Source: Brevundimonas sp. ASV9 (GTDB lineage Bacteria; Pseudomonadota; Alphaproteobacteria; Caulobacterales; Caulobacteraceae). Taken from it: a stretch of 50,171 bases of DNA. A model generated the notes under the pieces. That model ran no database searches, was not told the origin of the DNA, and worked only from the letters and a program-made list of their open reading frames with translations. The position numbers and the translations under genes are program-made. Position 1 is the first letter of the stretch, and each line of letters starts with the position of its first letter. The stretch covers positions 1-50,171 of the forward strand of contig NZ_JAELUF010000014.1 of NCBI RefSeq assembly GCF_016429195.1, read 5' to 3'. This document shows positions 8,208 to 17,480 of the stretch, piece after piece.

Positions 8208-8549
8208 GTGGCCGAAATCGACGCGCGTCCCGAAAGCGAAATGACCCCTGAGCAGATGACGCCTGAGCGCAGGCAGCGGCTGGGACGCATTCAGTTCCGC
8301 GCCTGGCGGCGGGGCTTTCGCGAGGCTGATATGGTTCTGGGTCCATTTTCAGATCAGGTCGCGCCAACGCTGACCGATGCGGAACTGGACCAGTTTGAAC
8401 GGCTGATCGACGAGGAAGATCAGTGGCTTTACGGCTGGATCATCGAGCGTGATCCGACGCCGCCCGAATTCCAGACGCCGGTGATGGCCAAGGTGCGCGC
8501 CTTCATGCGCGCCCACGTCGCGGCCGAAGTCGGCAAGGGAATCGGCTGA
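8208..8549 (+). CDS. sdhE: Succinate dehydrogenase flavinylation factor SdhE
   Basis: SdhE (DUF339 family) promotes covalent FAD attachment to the SdhA flavoprotein. The 113-residue protein carries the conserved RGFREAD motif (R35-G36, E39, D41), corresponding to the family's RGxxExD signature, followed by an acidic helical region with EEDQWLYGWI. The GTG start at 8208 has an AAGGA ribosome site six bases upstream; an ATG at 8241 is an alternative. A GATTC, the CcrM methylase recognition type, sits at 8201-8205 and overlaps the ribosome site. The stop overlaps the mfd ATG (TGATG). The recG-sdhE-mfd arrangement is common in alphaproteobacteria. Confidence 0.92.
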   Translation: MAEIDARPESEMTPEQMTPERRQRLGRIQFRAWRRGFREADMVLGPFSDQVAPTLTDAELDQFERLIDEEDQWLYGWIIERDPTPPEFQTPVMAKVRAFMRAHVAAEVGKGIG

Positions 8550-11500
8550 TGGACGCCAAGGTCGAACACCGGACCGACGCCGATCTGGGCGGCGCGCCCG
8601 AGGGGCTGGACGCGCTGATCGTCGCCGAACGGATCAAGGCCGGGGGCGGCGTCGGCCTGTTCGTCGCACGCGACTTTCAGAGGTCGGGTAGCTTCGTTCA
8701 GGCGTTTCAGTTCTTCTCGAAAGATATTGAAGTCCTGGATTATCCTGCGTGGGACTGTCTGCCCTATGACCGACTGAGCCCCACGGCGGGAATCGCCGCG
8801 CAGCGGATGGCGACGCTGACGCGGCTGGCGATGCGCAAGCCTGGCGATGCGCCTGTTCTGGTCGTGACGACGGTGTCGGCGGCCATGCAGCGCACGCCGC
8901 CCAAGTCGGTCACGACACAGGCCGGGTTCGAAACCAAGGTCGGACGCGATCTCGATATCCAGGCGCTGGAGCGCTATTTCGCCGCCAACGGCTATGTCCG
9001 GGCCTCGACCGTGTCGGAGCGCGGTGAGTTCGCGGTGCGCGGCGGGGTCGTCGACGTCTATCCGCCCGGCTTCGAGGAGCCGGTCCGGCTGGACATGTTC
9101 GGATCCGAGCTGGAATCGATCCGCACCTTCGATCCCGAAACGCAGCGGTCGACCGGCCAGATGACGTCCGTGTCCCTCGCGCCGGTGTCGGAAGCGCTGC
9201 TGGATGCGGCCGCCATCTCGCGCTTTCGCACGGGTTATCTGAACCTGTTCGGCGCGCCGGGCGACGACCCGCTGTATGCGACGATCAGCGAGGGCGCGCG
9301 GCGTCAGGGCATGGAACAGTGGCTGCCGCTGTTTTATGAGACCTTGGACAACCTGTTCGACTATCTGCCGGACGACGCGGCGATCTTCCTAGACAACCAG
9401 GTCGAGACGGCCCGCGCCGAGCGATGGGATCTGGTCGCGGACGCCTATGATGCGCGCGCCGAGGCGGCCAAGGCCAAAGGACAAGCCAGCGCCAATCGCG
9501 CCTTGCCGCCAAAGCGGCTCTATCTGGACGCCGGAGACTGGAACCAGGCGCTGGCGGGTCGCGCCGTGCGTCGTTTCACGCCCTTCTCCACGGGAGGCGA
9601 GGATGCCGGCGGACGGTTGGGCAGAACCTTCGCCGCCGAGCGGGCGCAGGACAGCGTCAATCTGTTCGAGGCGGTGGCGGCCCACGCGGCGGCGCTGAAG
9701 GCCGAGGGCAAGCGGGTGCTGTTCGCCTCCTGGACCGAAGGGTCGTCGGAGCGGCTGGCGACCATGCTGGCCGACCATGGGCTGGATCACATCGTCGCCG
9801 TGCGCGACTGGGCCGATGTTCAGGCGGCGCCGAAGGACCTCTATCTGCGCGGCGTCCTGCCGGTCGAGCATGGCTTTGTCACCGACGCCGTGGCGGTGAT
9901 TTCCGAGACCGACATTCTGGGCGATCGTTTGGCGCGGCCGCGCAAGAAGCGCCGCGCCTCGAACTTCCTGGCGGAGGCGTCGGCCCTGACGACGGGCGAT
10001 CTGGTGGTTCACCTGGATCACGGGATCGGTCGCTATGAGGGGCTGAAGACGCTGGAGATCCAGCAGGCCCCGCACGATTGCCTGGAGCTGTTCTACGCCG
10101 GTGAGAGCAAACTTTACCTCCCGGTTGAAAACATTGATCTTCTGACGCGATACGGTTCGGACTCCGAGGGCGTCCAGCTAGATAAGTTGGGCGGGGCAGG
10201 TTGGCAGGCGAGAAAGGCCAAGGCCAAGGAACGCCTGCGCGCGATGGCCGAGGGGCTGATCGCCCTGGCCGCCAAACGGGCGCTGCGCGAGACCGATGCG
10301 GTCACGCCGCCGCCGGGTCTGTTCGCCGAGTTCTGCGCGCGCTTTCCTTACGAGGAAACCGACGACCAGCTGAACGCCATCGGCGATGTGCTGGAGGATC
10401 TGGGCAAGGGCACGCCGATGGATCGCCTGATCTGCGGCGACGTCGGCTTCGGCAAGACCGAGGTGGCGCTGAGGGCCGCCTTCGTCGTCGCCATGACGGG
10501 GCAGCAGGTGGCGATCGTCGCGCCGACGACCCTGCTGGCGCGCCAGCACTTTAAGACCTTCAGCGAACGCTTCGCCGGCTGGCCCGTGAAGGTGCGTCAG
10601 TTGTCGCGGATGGTGGGGTCCAAGGAGGCGGCGGAGACGCGCGCCGGGCTGAAGGACGGCTCGGTCGAGATCGTCGTCGGCACCCATGCGGTGCTGAGCG
10701 AACAGGTCGGCTTCCGCGATCTGGGCCTGGTCATCGTCGACGAGGAGCAGCACTTCGGCGTCAAGCACAAGGAGAAGTTGAAGACGCTGCGCGCCGACGT
10801 GCATCTGTTGACCCTGACCGCCACGCCGATCCCGCGCACGCTTCAGATGGCGCTGTCGGGCATCCGCGAGATGTCGATCATCGCCACCCCGCCGGTCGAT
10901 CGCCTGGCGGTGCGGACCTATGTCACGCCGTGGGATCCGGTCCTGGTGCGTGAGGCTCTGCTGCGCGAGAAGTATCGCGGGGGTCAGGCCTACTATGTCG
11001 CGCCGCGCCTGAAGGACCTGCCCGCCATTGAGAAGTTCCTGCGCGAACAGGTGCCCGAGGTGAAGTTCGTCGTGGGTCACGGCCAGATGAGCGCGACTCA
11101 GCTGGAAGAGGTGATGAGCGCCTTCTACGACGGGGAATATGACGTCCTGGTCTCCACCACCATCGTCGAGAGCGGGCTGGATATCCCCACGGCCAATACG
11201 CTGATCGTGCACCGCGCCGACATGTTCGGCCTGGCGCAGCTTTATCAGATCCGGGGTCGGGTCGGCCGGTCCAAGGCGCGCGCCTTCGCCTATCTGACCA
11301 CCGATGCGGTCAAGCCGATGACCCTGTCGGCCGAGCGGCGGCTGCAGGTTCTGCAGTCGCTGGACAATCTTGGCGCCGGATTCCAGCTGGCCAGCCACGA
11401 TCTGGACCAGCGCGGCGGCGGCAATCTGCTGGGCGACGAACAGTCGGGCCACATCCGTGAGGTCGGCGTCGAACTGTACCAGCAGATGCTGGAAGACGCC

Positions 11501-11998
11501 GTGGCGGAGTTGCGCGAGAAGGGCGAGGGACAGGCCGTGGATCGTGGTTGGTCGCCGTCGATCAATGTCGGTGCTTCTGTCCTCATTCCAGAAGATTACG
11601 TGCCAGACCTGAACGTGCGTCTCAGCCTCTATCGTCGTCTTTCTGACGCCGAACAGGCCGAGGATCGCGAAGCCCTGGCCGCCGAACTGATCGACCGTTT
11701 CGGGCCCTTGCCGGATGAGGCGCAGCAACTGCTGAAGATCGTCGGCATCAAGTCGAACTGCCGCAAGGCCTGCATCGAGAAGATCGACATCGGGCCGCGC
11801 GGCGCGGTGCTGACGTTGCGCGACAACAGCTTCCCCAATCCGGCGGGACTGGTCGGGCTGATCCAGAAAAATCACGCCTTCTGGAAGATCCGGCCGGATC
11901 AGAAGATCGTCGTTTCGGGCGACTGGCCGACGGCGGAAGAGCGATTGAAGGTGGCCGAACGAATCACCGCCGATCTGGCGCGGGTGGCGGGGGCGTAA
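8549..11998 (+). CDS. mfd: Transcription-repair coupling factor Mfd
   Basis: Mfd removes RNA polymerase stalled at DNA lesions and recruits UvrA. At 1149 residues it has the normal length. Regions in order are a UvrB-like N-terminus (about 1-330), an RNA-polymerase-interacting domain around residues 470-550 (LTTGDLVVHLDHGIGRYEGL), RecG-like translocase motifs including Walker A GDVGFGKTE with Lys636, DEEQHFGVKHKE and QIRGRVGRS, and the TRCF C-terminal domain. The ATG overlaps the sdhE stop. Only six bases separate its end from the convergent popA-like gene. Confidence 0.97.
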   Translation: MDAKVEHRTDADLGGAPEGLDALIVAERIKAGGGVGLFVARDFQRSGSFVQAFQFFSKDIEVLDYPAWDCLPYDRLSPTAGIAAQRMATLTRLAMRKPGDAPVLVVTTVSAAMQRTPPKSVTTQAGFETKVGRDLDIQALERYFAANGYVRASTVSERGEFAVRGGVVDVYPPGFEEPVRLDMFGSELESIRTFDPETQRSTGQMTSVSLAPVSEALLDAAAISRFRTGYLNLFGAPGDDPLYATISEGARRQGMEQWLPLFYETLDNLFDYLPDDAAIFLDNQVETARAERWDLVADAYDARAEAAKAKGQASANRALPPKRLYLDAGDWNQALAGRAVRRFTPFSTGGEDAGGRLGRTFAAERAQDSVNLFEAVAAHAAALKAEGKRVLFASWTEGSSERLATMLADHGLDHIVAVRDWADVQAAPKDLYLRGVLPVEHGFVTDAVAVISETDILGDRLARPRKKRRASNFLAEASALTTGDLVVHLDHGIGRYEGLKTLEIQQAPHDCLELFYAGESKLYLPVENIDLLTRYGSDSEGVQLDKLGGAGWQARKAKAKERLRAMAEGLIALAAKRALRETDAVTPPPGLFAEFCARFPYEETDDQLNAIGDVLEDLGKGTPMDRLICGDVGFGKTEVALRAAFVVAMTGQQVAIVAPTTLLARQHFKTFSERFAGWPVKVRQLSRMVGSKEAAETRAGLKDGSVEIVVGTHAVLSEQVGFRDLGLVIVDEEQHFGVKHKEKLKTLRADVHLLTLTATPIPRTLQMALSGIREMSIIATPPVDRLAVRTYVTPWDPVLVREALLREKYRGGQAYYVAPRLKDLPAIEKFLREQVPEVKFVVGHGQMSATQLEEVMSAFYDGEYDVLVSTTIVESGLDIPTANTLIVHRADMFGLAQLYQIRGRVGRSKARAFAYLTTDAVKPMTLSAERRLQVLQSLDNLGAGFQLASHDLDQRGGGNLLGDEQSGHIREVGVELYQQMLEDAVAELREKGEGQAVDRGWSPSINVGASVLIPEDYVPDLNVRLSLYRRLSDAEQAEDREALAAELIDRFGPLPDEAQQLLKIVGIKSNCRKACIEKIDIGPRGAVLTLRDNSFPNPAGLVGLIQKNHAFWKIRPDQKIVVSGDWPTAEERLKVAERITADLARVAGA

Positions 11999-12004
11999 AG
12001 CCCC

Positions 12005-13342
12005 TCAGCGCGTCTTTTCGAACAGGTCGGCCGAAGCGCGCTCAAGCAGGGCGGCGGCGCTTTCGTCGGGACGCATCTCGGCGGCGCCGACGTCGAACTC
12101 GGCGACGAACGGCGACCGGTCCGGGCCGGCGTCGAAGGCGGTGCAGCCGATCACGGCGGCGATTCGTTCTGCGGCCAGACGCGCCGGTTCAGCGTGGGTC
12201 GCGGGCAGGGCGAGGGCGAAGACCTCCTTGGCCAAGCGGGCAGGGGTGTCCTCGACGCGGACCAGGCGTGAAACCATGGCGCCGATCTGCGGCATGGCGC
12301 GATCCAGCCAACCGCCCTGACGCGCCCAGGTGACGGATTCGGTTTCGCGCACCCTCAGGACGCAGACGGAAAGCGGGCGCTTGCGCGCGCGCGAGGCCTC
12401 GGCGACACGGCCCAGGTGGCTGGCGAAGAGTTCGGGCGTGAACAGCCCTGTTTCCGGGTCCATCACTTCCAGGCTGCGGACCGAGTCCAACGTCTTGCGA
12501 ATGCCCAGATGAATGCGGTGCGCGCCGGCCAGGGCCAGGATCCGCTCGGCCGTTTCGCCCTCGGGCGTGTCGGCGGACGCGACATCGGCGAAGCCGCGGT
12601 TGAACAGTTCAGCCAGGCTGATCTCGTTCCTGCCGCGCAGATAAAGCATCAGCGGGATGTGATACAGGCGCGTGTTGCGCTTCATGCCCGCCGCAATCGA
12701 CAAGGCGGGCGCATGGTCTTCGGCGCCCCACAGAACGGCGGCGTCGAACGGGCTTTCGTGCAGATAGTCGAAGGCGGTGTAGGGCGTCGGCGCCGCCACC
12801 ACCTCGACCCCGGCCGCGGTCAGGGCGTTCGACAGGGCAAGAAAGCGCCGGTCCGCGACGCCGGCGGCCAGAACACGCAAGGGACCATCGTCATCTGTCC
12901 GCTTGTCCAAACCCACCCCGCGCGTGGCGAAGGTGGTGACGCGCAGTCGATATTCTTCCTCGGCGATGGCGGCTCGGCCCAGCTGTTCCAGACGCAAGGC
13001 GGCCTGGGCCGGATGCGGCGGCGTGGACATGGTCAGATCCGCACCCTTCACCGAATCAGGGCGGGCGCCGATGACCACGATGGGCAGGCGACGCGGCTCG
13101 GCGGCGGCGCGAAGGCGAGACGCCACGTCGGCGTCGAAGGTGTTGATGTCGATGACGGCGGCTTCGAGCGGAAAGTCCTGAAGCGTCATCTCGGCGGAGA
13201 CGACGTCGCGGGCGGTCACCGTCGTCCAGCCCAGCGCATCCAGACCCGCAGCGAGCGGCCCGATCCGGCCATCGTCAGCCGCCAGGATCAATACGCGCGC
13301 GTCGAAAGCCAAGCCGATCGTCTCCAAAGGTCGCCGCGCCAA
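12005..13342 (-). CDS. popA: PopA-like c-di-GMP effector: two receiver domains plus degenerate GGDEF
   Basis: The 445-residue protein has a first receiver domain (about 15-125, candidate acceptor Asp65), a second degenerate receiver (about 155-270, where the acceptor position lies in VLWGAED), and a GGDEF-type domain opening with DPETGLFTPELF. The active-site GGDEF is replaced by AKEVF (371-375), so it should not make c-di-GMP. The allosteric I-site RVED (Arg362-Asp365) is intact at the canonical spacing. This matches Caulobacter PopA, a PleD paralogue that binds c-di-GMP through its I-site and directs CtrA degradation. The annotated start is TTG; a second TTG at 13312 has GGAG upstream and may be the true start. 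Confidence 0.75.
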   Translation of the reverse strand: MARRPLETIGLAFDARVLILAADDGRIGPLAAGLDALGWTTVTARDVVSAEMTLQDFPLEAAVIDINTFDADVASRLRAAAEPRRLPIVVIGARPDSVKGADLTMSTPPHPAQAALRLEQLGRAAIAEEEYRLRVTTFATRGVGLDKRTDDDGPLRVLAAGVADRRFLALSNALTAAGVEVVAAPTPYTAFDYLHESPFDAAVLWGAEDHAPALSIAAGMKRNTRLYHIPLMLYLRGRNEISLAELFNRGFADVASADTPEGETAERILALAGAHRIHLGIRKTLDSVRSLEVMDPETGLFTPELFASHLGRVAEASRARKRPLSVCVLRVRETESVTWARQGGWLDRAMPQIGAMVSRLVRVEDTPARLAKEVFALALPATHAEPARLAAERIAAVIGCTAFDAGPDRSPFVAEFDVGAAEMRPDESAAALLERASADLFEKTR

Positions 13343-13501
13343 TAGCCGGCGGGAAACGCGCGGACCATAGCGACGAGGGTGTTAAGGATGCAATGTCGTC
13401 GGGCCAAAGGGATGCGGCCGGATCGCGAGTGATCGTCCTCACGCGGATGAGACTTTCGCCACAGACGAATTCCGCTAGGTTCCGCCGCTTGTGCAACGGT
13501 T

Positions 13502-14458
13502 GTGGGGACCGATTTGAGTGAGCAACTGACACGGTCGGTCCTGAAAGCGCGCGGATTCTGGGGCGGGCTGGCCGTGCGAGCGTTCACCCGCAGCTGGGGG
13601 CGCGACGTCATGCTGTATACGGGCGGCGTGTCCTTCTTCGCCCTGTTGGCCGTGTTCCCGGCGATCGCTATCCTGATCGGCTTCTACAAGCTGGGTCTGT
13701 CGATCAGCGAAGTCAGCGCCCAGGCGACCGCGCTATCGGACCTGTTGCCCAAGGCGGCGCAGACCATTTTTCAGGGCGAGATCACGCGTTTGAGCAATGC
13801 GTCGGCGCGAACGGTTTCCGCTCAGAGCGCCTTCGCCCTGTTCGTCGGCGCCTATGCCGCGCACCGAGGTTTCAAGGCCTTGTTGGCGGGATTGAACCTG
13901 ATCCATGACGAGACCGAGCCGCACGGGTTCTTCAAGTTCAATCTGCTGGCCTTCTTCGTGGCCATCTTCGCCTTTGCGCTGTTCACTGTGGTGTCGGGCG
14001 CGGTCGTGACCGTGCGGATCATGGCGCATGCGTCGTCGTCGGCCGCCGGCCTGCCTGGGCGAAGCGGCATGGCGCCGCTGGACGCCTTCCTGCCCGCCAT
14101 CGGCTTGGTGATCGGGCTGACGCTGCTTTACCGCTACGCCATGAGCCACAGGACGCCGGTCGCCTGGCTGCCGGCGACGGCGGGCGGTCTGGTGGCGACA
14201 TTGATGTCGGTCGTCTCGTCGTGGCTGTGCGCCATCTATGTCGAGCAGATCGCGCCGCTGGGGGCCACCTATGGATCGGTCGGCGCCGTGGTGGTGCTGC
14301 TGATCTGGCTGTCGTGGAACGTCAATGCCATCTTCTACGGCGGCGCCTTCGCCACCGAGATGGAACTGGCGGCCAAGGCGCGCGCGATCGCCGACACACC
14401 GCCGGCCGATGTCGTCAATCTGTCGGAGCGTCGAGCCGGGCGCCGGTCTCGATCGTAA
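13502..14458 (+). CDS. YihY/BrkB-family inner-membrane protein
   Basis: This protein of about 318 residues has six or so hydrophobic segments (roughly 40-70, 105-130, 150-180, 200-220, 230-260, 265-290). The N-terminus has YTGGVSFFALLAVFPAI, and further family-like features are GAYAAHRGFKALLAGLNLI and LGATYGSVGAVVVLLIWL near the end. The family was once called ribonuclease BN by mistake; its real function is unknown. The start is uncertain: GTG at 13502 or TTG at 13514, the latter with GGGG six bases upstream. A weak promoter-like GCTAGGTT lies around 13478-13485. Its 3' end overlaps tusA on the other strand by 44 bases. Confidence 0.88.
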   Translation: MGTDLSEQLTRSVLKARGFWGGLAVRAFTRSWGRDVMLYTGGVSFFALLAVFPAIAILIGFYKLGLSISEVSAQATALSDLLPKAAQTIFQGEITRLSNASARTVSAQSAFALFVGAYAAHRGFKALLAGLNLIHDETEPHGFFKFNLLAFFVAIFAFALFTVVSGAVVTVRIMAHASSSAAGLPGRSGMAPLDAFLPAIGLVIGLTLLYRYAMSHRTPVAWLPATAGGLVATLMSVVSSWLCAIYVEQIAPLGATYGSVGAVVVLLIWLSWNVNAIFYGGAFATEMELAAKARAIADTPPADVVNLSERRAGRRSRS

Positions 14459-14666
14459 ACCGCAGAAGGCCGTCGGCGTCCTCGATCTCGAGCACGCGCC
14501 CGCCTTTCTGAGACATCAGAAACGGCACATCGATTCGGGCCATCGGATCGGTGGCCAGCAGCACGATCCGCGCGCCGGGCGAGGCGGTTTCCAACGCCTT
14601 CATCAGCTTCAGGCTGGGAACAGGGCAGCGGTGACCCCTGGCGTCTATGACGACAGGGTCGCTCAC
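14415..14666 (-). CDS. tusA: TusA/SirA-family sulfur carrier protein
   Basis: An 83-residue cytoplasmic protein with the family-defining CPxP motif in GHRCPVPSLKLMKAL, Cys14 being the persulfide-carrying residue. TusA proteins relay sulfur for tRNA 2-thiouridine and molybdenum cofactor synthesis. LLATDPMARIDVPFL is the usual middle region. The GTG start overlaps the cinA stop (GTGA), implying coupling to cinA. The last 14 codons or so lie antisense to the end of the YihY gene. Which TusA-like subgroup it belongs to cannot be told from this alone. Confidence 0.88.
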   Translation of the reverse strand: MSDPVVIDARGHRCPVPSLKLMKALETASPGARIVLLATDPMARIDVPFLMSQKGGRVLEIEDADGLLRFTIETGARLDAPTD

Positions 14667-15151
14667 GCGAGCCGATCCGCCAGCAGTTCCAGCGCCACAC
14701 GAACGCTGGCTTGGCGAATGTCGTCGCGGCCGAGGTCGCCGAACCGCTCGACACGGTGAACGACGCCTTGTGGGCCTGACGCCGCGAAGTGGACCAGACC
14801 CACGGGTTTATCGACCGATCCGCCGCCCGGTCCGGCCACGCCTGTTACGGACACAGAGACGGAGGCGCGCGAGTGCGCCACGGCGCCCTCAGCCATCGCC
14901 ACTGCGACGGCTTGCGACACGGCGCCGTGGACGGACAGGCTTTCCACAGACACGCCCAGCATCTCGGCCTTGGCCTCGTTGCTGTAGGTGACGAAGCCGC
15001 GATCCAGGACCACTGACGATCCGGGGATGGCCGTGATCGCAGCGGACACCAAACCGCCCGTGCAGCTTTCGGCCGTCGCCAGCATCAGGCCGCGCGCGCT
15101 GGCCGTTGCGACAATCTGTTGCGCCAGCTGCGCGATATCTTGGGAAAACAT
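14663..15151 (-). CDS. cinA: CinA C-terminal-domain protein (nicotinamide-nucleotide amidase)
   Basis: The 162-residue protein consists only of the CinA C-terminal domain. Family features are TAESCTGGLVSAAITAIPGSS near residues 29-50, the region DRGFVTYSNEAKAEMLGV, and VTGVAGPGGGSVDKPVG. Stand-alone versions (PncC) deamidate nicotinamide mononucleotide to nicotinate mononucleotide in pyridine nucleotide salvage; that activity is inferred. The ATG at 15151 precedes MFSQDIAQLAQ; the open frame extends upstream to 15277 but without family similarity and across the divergent gene. It is divergent from the MFS/spermidine-synthase fusion, with a 40-base gap that must hold both promoters. Confidence 0.92.
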   Translation of the reverse strand: MFSQDIAQLAQQIVATASARGLMLATAESCTGGLVSAAITAIPGSSVVLDRGFVTYSNEAKAEMLGVSVESLSVHGAVSQAVAVAMAEGAVAHSRASVSVSVTGVAGPGGGSVDKPVGLVHFAASGPQGVVHRVERFGDLGRDDIRQASVRVALELLADRLA

Positions 15152-15191
15152 GGTCTTTTCATAGGCCGCGAACCCCGCTCTAACCAGAGCC

Positions 15192-17480
15192 ATGACCGAG
15201 GCTGTCGATCCGTTACGCCCCGCCGCCCCGACATCGGATCGCATCGCGCCGATCCTGTTCGCCGTCGCCATCTTCACATCGGCCTGTCTGGTCTTCGTCG
15301 TTCAACCGATGGCGGCCAAGCTGCTGTTGCCGACGCTGGGCGGATCGCCTTCGGTGTGGAACGCGTCGATGGTGTTCTTCCAGACCGCGCTGCTCGCTGG
15401 ATATGGCTATGCGCACCTGCTGCAACGTTTGGCGACGATGCGGGCGCAGGTCGGGGTTCACCTGGGCCTGCTGATCGTGGCGGCGTTTTTCCTGCCCCTG
15501 CAGATCAGCGGCCTGTTGGGGGATCCCGATCCGTCCCAACCGGCGATGTGGCTGCTGGCGACGCTGGCGGTGTCCATCGGCGCGCCGTTTGCGGTTCTGT
15601 CGGCGACCGCGCCGCTGCTTCAGGCCTGGTATGCGCGCGTGCGGGCCGGACATGCAGACGGCCAGAACCCCTACGTTCTCTATGCCGCCTCGAACCTGGG
15701 CAGCTTCCTGGCCCTGCTGGCCTATCCGGTCGTGATCGAGCCGCTGGCCAGCCTGTCGGATCAGCGTCTGGGCTGGAGCGTCGGCTATGGGCTGTTCGTG
15801 GTGATGGTCGTGGGGCTGGGCGTTCAGGTCTGGCGACGACGCGAGATTGGAACGGCGGAGCCCGCGCCTCTTGAGGCCAGCCCGCCGATCGCCTGGCGGG
15901 AAAAGGGGATGCTGGTTCTGCTGGCCGCCGCACCGTCCAGTCTGATGCTGGGGGTGACGGCGCATCTGACGACGGATGTGGCTTCGGCGCCCTTTCTGTG
16001 GGTCATACCGCTCGCGCTCTATCTGCTGACGTTTGTCATCGCTTTCCAGACCCGGCCGGCTGTTTCGCCAGCCATCGGCCTTGGTTTGCAGGCGGCGGCG
16101 GCAGCGGCCTGCGCCGCCCTGATTGCGTTCCGGACAGGCGAATGGCTGCTGGTGTTCACCGTCAATTTGGCGGCCTTCTTCTTTACCGCGCTGATGTGTC
16201 ACCAGCGACTGGCGGCGCGACGGCCGGCGCCGGATCGGCTGACCGAATTCTATCTGTTGCTGTCGCTGGGCGGCGTGGTCGGCGGACTGTTCAATGGCCT
16301 GATCGCGCCGGCCGTTTTCGACATGGTGTGGGAATATCCGCTGGTGCTGGTGGCGGCCGGATTGCTGCGGCCGTGGAGGCGTCGCGAGATCAGGCCGTGG
16401 GAGATCATCTGCTGCGTCGCCGGCGTGGTCATCGCTCTTCTGGGGCCGCTGTCGATGGAGGCGGTCCGTTATGCGCCGGACATTCGCGCGGCCATACCCG
16501 ACGCCGAACTGGTGCGGATCGCGCAAGCCATCCTTGGGATCGCGACTCTGTTCGCCTTCCTGGTGCGTGATCGGGCGGTGATGTTCACGATCGTTTTGGC
16601 CGCCATCGTATGGTCCGGCTATCATCTGGCGCGCGGATATGACTGGGCCCTGTCGGAACGCAGCTTCTTTGGCGTGATGCGGGTGGCCAAGATCGACGAT
16701 GCGCTGATGGGCGGGCCGGTCCATGTGCTAATGCACGGCACGACTTTGCATGGCGCCCAGGCCCAGGCGCCGTCGAACCGCTGTCAGCCAACGCTCTATT
16801 ATGCGACCTCGACGCCGCTGGGGCAGGCGATGCTGCAGATGCAGACGAGACGGCTGGACGGCGCGCGCGTCGGCGTGGTGGGGCAGGGCTCGGGCGCCAT
16901 GGCCGCCTACAAGCGCGCCCAGGACCGACTGACCTTCTTCGAGATCGATCCGATGGTGGATCGGCTGTCGCGCGACCCCCAATGGTTCAGCTTCATCAAC
17001 GGCTGCGCCGATGGGCCGGTGCGGACGGTTCTGGGGGATGCGCGCCTGACGATGGATCGTGAGCCGGCAGGATCCTACGACCTGCTGGTCATCGACGCCT
17101 TCTCGTCCGACGCCGTGCCGACGCATTTGCTGACGGTGGAGGCGATCCGCGGCTATCTGCGGCTGCTGGCGCCCGACGGCGTCGTGGTGCTGCATCTCTC
17201 GAACCGGAACCTGGAGATCACCCTGCCGGCCGAGGCGGCGGCGCAGGCGCTGAAGGTCCCGCACCTGCACCAGGTCTATATCGAGCAGTCGGGCCAGGGC
17301 GACATGGCCGAAGCCTCCACCGAAGCCCTGCTGATCGGCAGGAGCCCGGCGGCGCTGGAAGGTTTCAGGGACGATGCGCGTTGGCGCAAGCTGTCGCCGA
17401 CGACGGTGCGTCCGTGGACGGACGACTATGTCAATCTGTTCGGATCGCTGGTGCGTCAGATGAAGATGGCGGCGCGCTAG
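15192..17480 (+). CDS. Fused MFS-like membrane domain / spermidine-synthase-like domain
   Basis: The 762-residue protein has an N-terminal half (about 20-490) with a dozen or so hydrophobic helices, beginning [20 protein letters not shown] and containing [16 protein letters not shown]. The C-terminal half (about 540-760) is a Rossmann-fold domain like spermidine synthase, with [15 protein letters not shown] in the S-adenosylmethionine loop position, [12 protein letters not shown] and [17 protein letters not shown]. The DAFSSDAVP stretch is characteristic of this fused family. The aminopropyl-acceptor residues are not obvious, so polyamine synthesis should not be assumed. The end overlaps the convergent ispDF by four bases. 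Confidence 0.85.
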   Translation: MTEAVDPLRPAAPTSDRIAPILFAVAIFTSACLVFVVQPMAAKLLLPTLGGSPSVWNASMVFFQTALLAGYGYAHLLQRLATMRAQVGVHLGLLIVAAFFLPLQISGLLGDPDPSQPAMWLLATLAVSIGAPFAVLSATAPLLQAWYARVRAGHADGQNPYVLYAASNLGSFLALLAYPVVIEPLASLSDQRLGWSVGYGLFVVMVVGLGVQVWRRREIGTAEPAPLEASPPIAWREKGMLVLLAAAPSSLMLGVTAHLTTDVASAPFLWVIPLALYLLTFVIAFQTRPAVSPAIGLGLQAAAAAACAALIAFRTGEWLLVFTVNLAAFFFTALMCHQRLAARRPAPDRLTEFYLLLSLGGVVGGLFNGLIAPAVFDMVWEYPLVLVAAGLLRPWRRREIRPWEIICCVAGVVIALLGPLSMEAVRYAPDIRAAIPDAELVRIAQAILGIATLFAFLVRDRAVMFTIVLAAIVWSGYHLARGYDWALSERSFFGVMRVAKIDDALMGGPVHVLMHGTTLHGAQAQAPSNRCQPTLYYATSTPLGQAMLQMQTRRLDGARVGVVGQGSGAMAAYKRAQDRLTFFEIDPMVDRLSRDPQWFSFINGCADGPVRTVLGDARLTMDREPAGSYDLLVIDAFSSDAVPTHLLTVEAIRGYLRLLAPDGVVVLHLSNRNLEITLPAEAAAQALKVPHLHQVYIEQSGQGDMAEASTEALLIGRSPAALEGFRDDARWRKLSPTTVRPWTDDYVNLFGSLVRQMKMAAR

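Noticed and set aside
10178-11875. 565-residue minus-strand open frame inside mfd
   Set aside because: Antisense shadow of the Mfd translocase region, His/Gln/Arg-rich without domains.
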